Below, piece after piece: positions 58,570 through 64,000 of a stretch of 64,000 nucleotides of DNA. Source of the stretch: Cupriavidus sp. D39 (GTDB lineage Bacteria; Pseudomonadota; Gammaproteobacteria; Burkholderiales; Burkholderiaceae); NCBI RefSeq assembly GCF_026627925.1, contig NZ_JAPNLE010000009.1:5208001-5272000 (forward strand). Reading direction: 5' to 3'. The notes under the pieces are model-generated. The model saw only the letters and a list, made by a program, of their open reading frames with translations, ran no database searches and was not told where the DNA came from. Every line of letters begins with the position of its first letter. Positions within the stretch are counted from its first letter, which is position 1. The position numbers were made by a program, and so were the translations under genes.

Positions 58570-58598
58570 TTTCAATAGTGCCTAGTTGGGCATAGAAT
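58570..58598 (+). promoter_or_regulatory. Possible phaR promoter
   Basis: TTTCAA and TAGAAT are 17 bp apart, about 145 nt upstream of phaR. The -35 match is weak, so this is tentative. Confidence 0.4.
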
Positions 58599-58742
58599 CA
58601 GGGCAGCGGCTAGCCCGCACCAAAATAGATCATGCGTTGCAGGTCAACACGTTGTATCCCCCGCTGGCGGTCTTCGTATTTGCGCACCGCACAGCATGCG
58701 GTGCAGCAGCATGCAACAGCGACGATAAAAGGATAGAGCACG

Positions 58743-59294
58743 ATGGCTACCACCAAGAAAGGCGCAGAGCGACTGATCAAGAAGTATCCAAACCGCCGGC
58801 TCTACGACACGCAGACCAGCACCTACATCACGCTAGCCGACGTCAAGCAGCTCGTGATGGATACCGAAGACTTCAAGGTGATCGACGCCAAGTCCGGCGA
58901 CGAGCTCACGCGCAGCATCCTCCTGCAGATCATTCTCGAAGAAGAGACGGGCGGCGTGCCGATGTTCTCCAGCTCCATGCTGTCGCAGATCATCCGCTAC
59001 TACGGCCATGCGATGCAGGGCATGATGGGCACCTACCTGGAGAAGAACATCCAGGCCTTCATCGACATCCAGAGCAAGCTGGCCGAGAACTCCAAGGGCC
59101 TGTACTCCGGCGAGCCCTTCAGCCCCGACATGTGGTCTCAGTTCATGAACATGCAGGGCCCGATGATGCAGGGGATGATGAGCAACTACATCGAGCAGAG
59201 CAAGAACCTGTTCGTGCAGATGCAGGAGCAGATGCAAAGCCAGGCCAAGAACATGTTTGGCACGTTCCCGTTCAATCAGCCGGACAAGAAGTAA
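58743..59294 (+). CDS. phaR: PHA granule-associated repressor PhaR
   Basis: A 183-residue regulator with the N-terminal PHB/PHA-accumulation DNA-binding domain (LIKKYPNRRLYDTQTSTYI at about 12-30) and a C-terminal granule-binding region rich in Met and Gln. In C. necator, PhaR represses phaP1 and its own gene and leaves DNA when it binds nascent PHB. Placement directly after phaCAB matches H16. Confidence 0.96.
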   Translation: MATTKKGAERLIKKYPNRRLYDTQTSTYITLADVKQLVMDTEDFKVIDAKSGDELTRSILLQIILEEETGGVPMFSSSMLSQIIRYYGHAMQGMMGTYLEKNIQAFIDIQSKLAENSKGLYSGEPFSPDMWSQFMNMQGPMMQGMMSNYIEQSKNLFVQMQEQMQSQAKNMFGTFPFNQPDKK

Positions 59295-59470
59295 GGCTGG
59301 CGCACGCCGCCATGACATGGCGGCGCGGTATCGCATGGCAGGGCGACAGCGCAGCTGTTCGGTTGCCCGGGCCTGCCCAGGATGAGCCCAGGAGTCGGGC
59401 GTCCCCCTCCTCTGGCGTACAGCCACTAGCCCCCCGACACCGCGTATTCCACCATTAGAATTCCATGGGT

Positions 59471-59490
59471 CCCGCTTTGCTCAAAGCGGG
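59471..59490. repeat. Inverted repeat downstream of phaR
   Basis: Perfect 9-bp arms CCCGCTTTG / CAAAGCGGG around CT, about 180 nt after phaR and 70 nt before higB. No T tract follows, so it is not a standard terminator. The gap 59295-59525 otherwise shows nothing. Confidence 0.6.
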
Positions 59491-59525
59491 CTTCGTGCCA
59501 CTTGATTGGCTGGTTCGACTCGGTT

Positions 59526-59554
59526 TTGGTATAGTCCCATTTTGGGACTATAAT
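59526..59554 (+). promoter_or_regulatory. higBA promoter and operator
   Basis: TTGGTA (59526-59531) and TATAAT (59549-59554), 17 bp apart, lie just upstream of higB. A perfect inverted repeat with 10-bp arms TATAGTCCCA / TGGGACTATA and a 3-nt spacer (59530-59552) covers the spacer and most of the -10, as expected for HigA autorepression. Confidence 0.8.
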
Positions 59555-59560
59555 CTGCCC

Positions 59561-59864
59561 ATGCGAATCATTGCGAAACGAAATCTGCTGATGTTCTGCG
59601 AGAAGCACCCGGGAGCAAAGCAGCCGCTGCTGGCGTGGCATGAGGAGGCCATCCAGGCGCGATGGTCGACCCCGCAAGACATCAAGCGACCGCTACGCGT
59701 CGGCCAGTTTCGTCGGTAGCAATCGTGTGGTGTTTAACATCGGCGGCAATAAGTACCGCTTGATCGTCGCAGTTGCATACCGCGTGGGCGTTGTGTATGT
59801 GAAGTTCGTCGGGACACACGCCGAGTATGACCGGGCCGATGCGGCAACCGTGGAATTGGAGTAA
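59561..59864 (+). CDS. higB: HigB-type mRNA interferase toxin, one-base frameshift
   Basis: A RelE-superfamily HigB toxin of about 100 residues, starting MRIIAKRNLLMF; the second half contains SNRVVFNIGGNKYRLIV and VKFVGTHAEYDR, all typical. The frame breaks at 59690-59691, where AAGCGACCGC would need one C fewer to read DIKRRYASASF; as written the first frame stops at 59719. The antitoxin that follows is intact. Either an extra base in the sequence or genuine loss of the toxin explains it; toxin loss with a retained antitoxin would be viable. Confidence 0.85.
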
Positions 59865-59867
59865 CGC

Positions 59868-60224
59868 ATGGACATTCGACCTCTGCACACTGAAGATGAC
59901 TATCAGGCGGCGCTGGCCGACGTGTCGGCGCTCGTGGATATCGATCCGGCTCCCGGCACCCCGGAAGGGGATCGCCTGGAGATCATGGCAACCCTGATCG
60001 AGCGCTATGAGGCGGATCATTTTCCGCTTGAGCACCCGGACGCAATCGAGGCAATTCGCTTCAGGATGGAGCAAGGTGGCCTGACTGCGCGCGATATGCA
60101 GCCATATTTCGGAAACCTGAATCGGGTGTATGAGGTGCTCAACCGCAAGCGAGGCCTCAGCCTTGCGATGATCCGGCGCCTCAATCAGGAATTGAAGATC
60201 CCGGCAGACGTCTTGATCGGCTGA
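59868..60224 (+). CDS. higA: HigA-type antitoxin
   Basis: A 118-residue HigA antitoxin with an N-terminal toxin-binding region and a C-terminal HTH (VYEVLNRKRGLSLAMIRRL). It starts 3 nt after the higB stop, in the toxin-first order of higBA. It should repress the operon through the palindrome at 59530-59552. Confidence 0.92.
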   Translation: MDIRPLHTEDDYQAALADVSALVDIDPAPGTPEGDRLEIMATLIERYEADHFPLEHPDAIEAIRFRMEQGGLTARDMQPYFGNLNRVYEVLNRKRGLSLAMIRRLNQELKIPADVLIG

Positions 60225-60478
60225 CCTGCCTCGCCCGGTCGATCGGTTAAAATCCCCGCATCCGGGTAGCGCGTAGCATCATCACGCTGTCTACCCCTCT
60301 CAAATGTGGCGATTCATACAGCGGACTCGCCTAGTACAGCGCGAATCCCAATGCCCTCCGCAATCCAAGATACAGGCCACGCGCTTCCCGCCGAGGCTAA
60401 GCCCGTCCAAGCGGTCGGTTTCGGGTTCTTTCCCTCCCGTCGCCAGGAAAAGCGCTCGCCAGTAGCGCCCGCTTCCGC

Positions 60479-61458
60479 ATGAGCCGGCTGTTCCTTGCTC
60501 CCATGGAGGGGCTTGCCGACTACGTGTTGCGCGACGTGCTGACCGCCACGGGCGCGTACGACGGGTGCGTGTCCGAGTTCGTCAGGGTGACGGGCTCCCT
60601 GCTGCCCGAGCGCGTCTACGAGAGAGACACGCCCGAGATCCTCGACGGAGGCCATACCCCCAGCGGCACGCCGATGGTGATCCAGTTGCTGGGGAGCGAT
60701 CCTGAATGGCTGGCGGTGAATGCCGCCCAGGCAGCCCGGCTATCGCCGCATGGCGTGGACCTGAATTTCGGCTGCCCGGCCAAAGTCGTCAACCGGCACG
60801 GCGGCGGGGCCATGCTGCTGGCGGATCCCGAACTGCTGAACCGGATCGTTGCGTCCGTTCGCGCCGCGGTGCCTGCCAGCATCGCCGTGACCGCAAAGAT
60901 GCGGCTTGGCGTGTCAGATACGGCGCTGGCGATTGACTGCGCCACGGCCCTGGCCGAAGGGGCGCGGCGTCCCTGGTCGTGCATGCCAGGACCCGGGATC
61001 ATGGCTACCGGCCGCCGGCCCACTGGGAATGGATCGCGCGTATCGATGCTGCGGTGGACGTGCCGGTCACTGCCAACGGCGAAGTCTGGACGGTGGCCGA
61101 CTGGGAGCGCTGCCGGGCGGTTAGCGGCTGCGCCGACGTGATGATCGGGCGGGGTGCCGTGTCGGATCCATTCCTGGCCTTGCGGATACGCGGACTGATG
61201 GACAGATCGCCGTCCAGCGAGGAATGGCCGTCGGTGCTCCGTCATATCGCCGGCTACCTGAAGAAGCTGCAGGCCAATGACGAATGCGCTCACGAGCACG
61301 GACGCGTCAAGCTGTGGCTCAGCTACCTGAAACGGACTTGGCCGCAGGCCGCCGAGCTGCATGCAGCCATCCGGCGCCTGCAAGGGGCGCTGGAGGTTCA
61401 GGCGGTGATCGAGAGCGCCCTGGAGGGTGTGCCGGCGACATCACCCTCGTTGCAATAG
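60479..61458 (+). CDS. dusC: tRNA-dihydrouridine synthase (DusC type), one-base frameshift
   Basis: A flavin-dependent dihydrouridine synthase of about 326 residues. N-terminal LAPMEGLADYVLRDVLT, the active-site segment NFGCPAKVVNRHGGGA and TAKMRLG are typical; the second part has VHARTRDHGY and IGRGA. The frame breaks at four G (60959-60962); a fifth G gives ALAEGGAASLVVHARTR. Read as written, the first frame ends at 61141 and the rest lacks a start. Among Dus subfamilies the sequence looks most like DusC, which modifies U16 of tRNA; the subtype is less certain than the family. Confidence 0.85.
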
Positions 61459-61521
61459 GCGCTGGCGCTGGCGGAACAGGCGGGCGAACGGCTCAGCCGC
61501 CACGAGGAGCAAGCGCGCCTT

Positions 61522-62094
61522 TCAGCGGCGCGCAACGAAGGCCAGCAAATGCCAGTGCTTGGCCCTGCCAAGCGCGGTGCGTCCATCCCACTCATGTTCG
61601 TCGAGGCTGAGGACCTGCCAGCCGCGCAGCAGTCGCTCGGCTTCTTCGCGGGTATGGACCAACAGGCCCCGCTCGCGCCATGGGTCACGTTCGCCGAACA
61701 GGTGTCCGGCGAAAAGGCCGCCCTGGTCGAGTGCGTTCTCGATGCGCTGCCACAGGCCCGGGAAGGCCGACGGGGCGCAGAAGGGCAAGGCGAAACTGGC
61801 GTTAATCAATTGGGCGATGGGCAGGTGAAGATCGTCGAAGCGCGCTTGCACGGTGTGCAGCCGTGGGCGATCGGCAACGCAGACCTGCGCTTCGAGAGCG
61901 GCCAGGGCCCGCGCTTCCGCATCAATTGCCTGCACTCGCCAGCCACGCCGCAGCAACTCAAGGCTGTCACGGCCGGCGCCGCAGCCTAGGTCAAGCGCCA
62001 GTCCAGGCTCTCCCGTCCAGTGCTCCAGCGCCTGCAGCAGGCTCGGATGGGCGGGGGCGCCCCGGGTTTGTTGGTAGAAATCATGTTGTTTCAT
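61522..62094 (-). CDS. SAM-dependent methyltransferase (TehB-like)
   Basis: A 190-residue class I methyltransferase with the SAM-binding motif LALDLGCGAGRDSLELL (about residues 31-47) and FDDLHLP. It resembles TehB-type or thiopurine-type small methyltransferases. The start at 62094 (MKQHDFYQQT) gives the usual family N terminus; the longer frame upstream lacks homology. It is convergent with dusC. Confidence 0.85.
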   Translation of the reverse strand: MKQHDFYQQTRGAPAHPSLLQALEHWTGEPGLALDLGCGAGRDSLELLRRGWRVQAIDAEARALAALEAQVCVADRPRLHTVQARFDDLHLPIAQLINASFALPFCAPSAFPGLWQRIENALDQGGLFAGHLFGERDPWRERGLLVHTREEAERLLRGWQVLSLDEHEWDGRTALGRAKHWHLLAFVARR

Positions 62095-62830
62095 GGATAG
62101 GTGCTTAGAGTGGCGTGGTGCTTTCGAATCGCAGGCGAGAGCGACATTCGGGAAGGTGAGCGCCACAACGGCGCACGAAAGTAACGCGCTGGCTCCTTTC
62201 TCCCACCGCCAATACGGCGGCATCAATGCGCGATCCTGACGAGGGAGTTCCCGCTGCAAGGTGGGCTTGCGGCTTTTCCGATGATGTCCGCGCTTGGCTG
62301 AGTACCCTTCTCGCGGGCCGGGCATGCGCGCCAAGCCGATCGTTACACTGCGGATGACTTGTCCGCAAACCGTCAGCGCTATGCCGGCCAATAACACCAC
62401 GAAAGAGGTGAAAGCCGGAGCCGTGAAGCCTGATAGTTTGACAGCCGACTATTTCCCTGGGCATTGGACATATCCGAAAGCGAGTGCGGAAATTTCTTGA
62501 TTAGGATGAGATCTTTCCCGGACTCGCCGATGGCGATGGCGATGGCGCTCGCACGTCATGACCCGGCTTCCGGGTCTGCCCACCATCGCCGGGGTTGGCA
62601 GCGCCTTGATCCACGTGCGATGGCGTGCGGCGCCAATCGCGCGGATTGCCGGATTGTTCACCTCGGGCGTAAGCGATGCGAGATGCGGGAGCGACATCGG
62701 CGCACTGAGATTGGCGCGCGCATTGCGCATTCAATTGGGAGCCACTATGATGACCGTAATTTCAAGACGCCCTCCCCATCCGCCGGGAGGGCGTTTTCTT
62801 TGGCTTTCACCCACCAAAAAGGACCTTGAA
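62095..62830. other. Large gene-poor region with a strong hairpin
   Basis: This 736-nt stretch has several open frames on both strands but none with recognisable protein features; they are Arg/His/Pro-rich. It holds GATGGC tandem hexamers near 62528-62546 and a 10-bp hairpin ACGCCCTCCC / GGGAGGGCGT (62767-62794) followed by TTTT, just 36 nt upstream of the next gene. It may contain a structured non-coding RNA or leader; I cannot name it. Confidence 0.5.
62767..62797 (+). terminator. Terminator-like hairpin in the hydrolase leader
   Basis: A perfect 10-bp GC-rich stem with an 8-nt loop and TTTTCTTT tail. Its position immediately before a start codon on the same strand suggests either the end of an unrecognised upstream transcript or an attenuator. 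Confidence 0.6.
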
Positions 62831-63632
62831 ATGAACCGACTTGTTCTCTCTACCCAATCATCGAGCGCAGGCCTGGGATACGTGCAGCACGGGACCGGAC
62901 CGGAATGCGTGCTTGTCATGCACGACTGGCTGGGCGACCACTCCAACTACGATGCCGCGATTCCCTATCTCGACGGCACCCGGTTTACGTACGTCTTTGT
63001 TGACCTGCGCGGATACGGACTGTCCATGCAGTTGTCTGGTGCGTACACCGTCGAGGAAATCGCCGCTGACTGCCTGGATCTCGCCGACAGGCTCGGTTGG
63101 CAACGCTTTCACTTGGTAGGGCATTCGATGACTGGCATGGCAACGCAGCGTATTGCTGCCGATGCGCCTTCCCGTATAAAAAGCGCGATTGCCGTATGTC
63201 CAATCTCCGCCGCCGGCAATCGACTGAGTCCGGAAGCACTTGCCTTCTTCACGACCACCGGCGACAGCGACGATGCATTCCGTCGATTGGTCAAATACGT
63301 GACAGGGGGGCTTTCGGATCGATGGGCCGATTTCAAGCTGCGGCAGAACCGGGCGATGATCGCCCCCGAATGCCGTTCGGGAGGGATACCTAAACATGCT
63401 CGTACAGGCGAACTTTGTCGAAGACATTCGCGGGCTCGACACGCGATATCTGATCATCGTGGGCGATAAGGATCCGGGGCTTGGCGAGGAGGCCATGAAG
63501 GAGACATTCCTTGCATGGCATCCGAATTCGAGTTTGCAGGTATTTCCGAACTGTGGGCACTATCCCATGCAGGAGTGCCCACCGTATTTTGCGACCGTCA
63601 TCGAGCAATTCCTGCGAAACGACGCTGGCTGA
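62831..63632 (+). CDS. Alpha/beta hydrolase, one-base frameshift
   Basis: An alpha/beta hydrolase of about 266 residues with MHDWLGDHSNYDAAI, nucleophile elbow GHSMTG (Ser), acidic residue near VGDKDPG and His in NCGHYPMQE. The frame breaks near 63383-63385: with one G fewer the sequence reads CRSGGYLNMLVQANF and continues to 63632. As written the first frame runs into unrelated sequence. ATG 62831 is preceded by AAGGACC. The substrate is unknown. Confidence 0.82.
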
Positions 63633-63723
63633 CCGGGGTGCTCGCGAGCGCGCGGACTCCTTGCCGTTGGACGTCTGCCACCGCCGCAGACGTGGCCATC
63701 AGAGGCGTATGCCCGCGCATCGT

Positions 63724-64000
63724 TCAGAAGTCCATCGTGGCCGAGAGCTGGAAGGTGCGCGGTGCGCCCAGGGCCAAACTGGACAACAGCGGCATGCCCC
63801 AATAGGCCTTGTTGGTCACGTTGGTGACGCTGGCCCGCACGGTCAGCGGATGGCTGGAGACCTGGGTGGCATAGCGTGCGCCCAGGTCATACACCGTGTG
63901 GCCCGGCACCGACAGCGAGTTGTCGGCACTGATGTATTGCTTGGATGCGGCGGTCACATTGGCGGTCAGCGTCAAGCCCCGTACGGCGGGGGTGTCCCAC
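63724..64000 (-). CDS. TonB-dependent siderophore receptor, 3' end (partial)
   Basis: The last 91 or so residues of an outer-membrane receptor run in from the window edge and end at 63724. The segment WDTPAVRGLTLTANV, the GARYAT strand, SVTNVTNKAYWG and the C-terminal aromatic residue (ATMDF) are typical of ferric-siderophore receptors. The plug domain and specificity-determining parts lie outside the window. Confidence 0.88.
   Translation of the reverse strand, partial: WDTPAVRGLTLTANVTAASKQYISADNSLSVPGHTVYDLGARYATQVSSHPLTVRASVTNVTNKAYWGMPLLSSLALGAPRTFQLSATMDF

Noticed and set aside
62294..62500. A 68-codon plus-strand frame in the gene-poor region
   Set aside because: No domain, no ribosome site and no conserved neighbour relation; kept only as part of the unexplained region.

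Overview
The window looks like chromosome 1 of a Cupriavidus (Burkholderiales, Betaproteobacteria) strain. The evidence is a high-GC sequence carrying an aceE-aceF-lpd cluster with lipoyl domains on both E2 and E3, a phaP1-type phasin next to it, and a phaC-phaA-phaB-phaR cluster whose proteins and phaC promoter (TTGACA, 18 bp, AACAAT) closely resemble those of C. necator H16. The PHA synthase is 597 residues long and differs from the H16 protein as I remember it, so I do not assign a species.

Layout. 1-9000: a divergent partial gene, then aceE, aceF, a proteasome-like Ntn-hydrolase of the BPH type and lpd, then the phasin gene on the minus strand. 9100-13700: a four-gene run (HDAC-like amidohydrolase, EamA transporter, hotdog thioesterase, nitroreductase) and a PBP7-type endopeptidase. 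13800-19700: a lactate/2-hydroxyacid region with an FAD oxidase and its FadR-type regulator, an IclR regulator, and divergent lutA-lutB followed by a small unknown gene where lutC would be expected. 19700-27700, all minus strand: an ABC importer, an aldo/keto reductase, pyrD, the two N-end-rule transferases bpt and aat, a NUDIX hydrolase and initiator tRNA-Met. 27800-28950: a RES/Xre toxin-antitoxin pair. 29100-42300: aerobic benzoyl-CoA (box) pathway genes boxA, boxB, boxC and boxR, a divergent benzoate-CoA ligase with an alpha/beta hydrolase, and a five-gene Liv-type ABC importer. 42600-53800: kup, a hipA remnant, tex, small proteins, a DinG-like helicase, bamD, rluD and pgeF. 54100-59300: phaC-phaA-phaB and phaR. 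59500-64000: a HigBA pair, a dusC-like gene, a methyltransferase, an alpha/beta hydrolase and the 3' end of a TonB-dependent receptor.

How it fits together. Pyruvate dehydrogenase supplies acetyl-CoA; PhaA, PhaB and PhaC turn it into polyhydroxybutyrate; the phasin coats the granule; PhaR is expected to regulate the phasin gene. The box pathway and its importer feed aromatic carbon towards the same acetyl-CoA pool. BoxR-like operator motifs lie in front of both box transcription units.

The most striking global feature is a set of single-base frame breaks in otherwise intact, conserved genes: the phasin, probably the endopeptidase, benzoate-CoA ligase, the helicase, bamD, higB, dusC and the last alpha/beta hydrolase. 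The initiator tRNA also looks one base short in its D-loop. Several breaks are one-base losses in homopolymer runs, and one is in bamD, which is essential in E. coli. Residual sequencing error is the simplest explanation, and gene products here should be read with that in mind.
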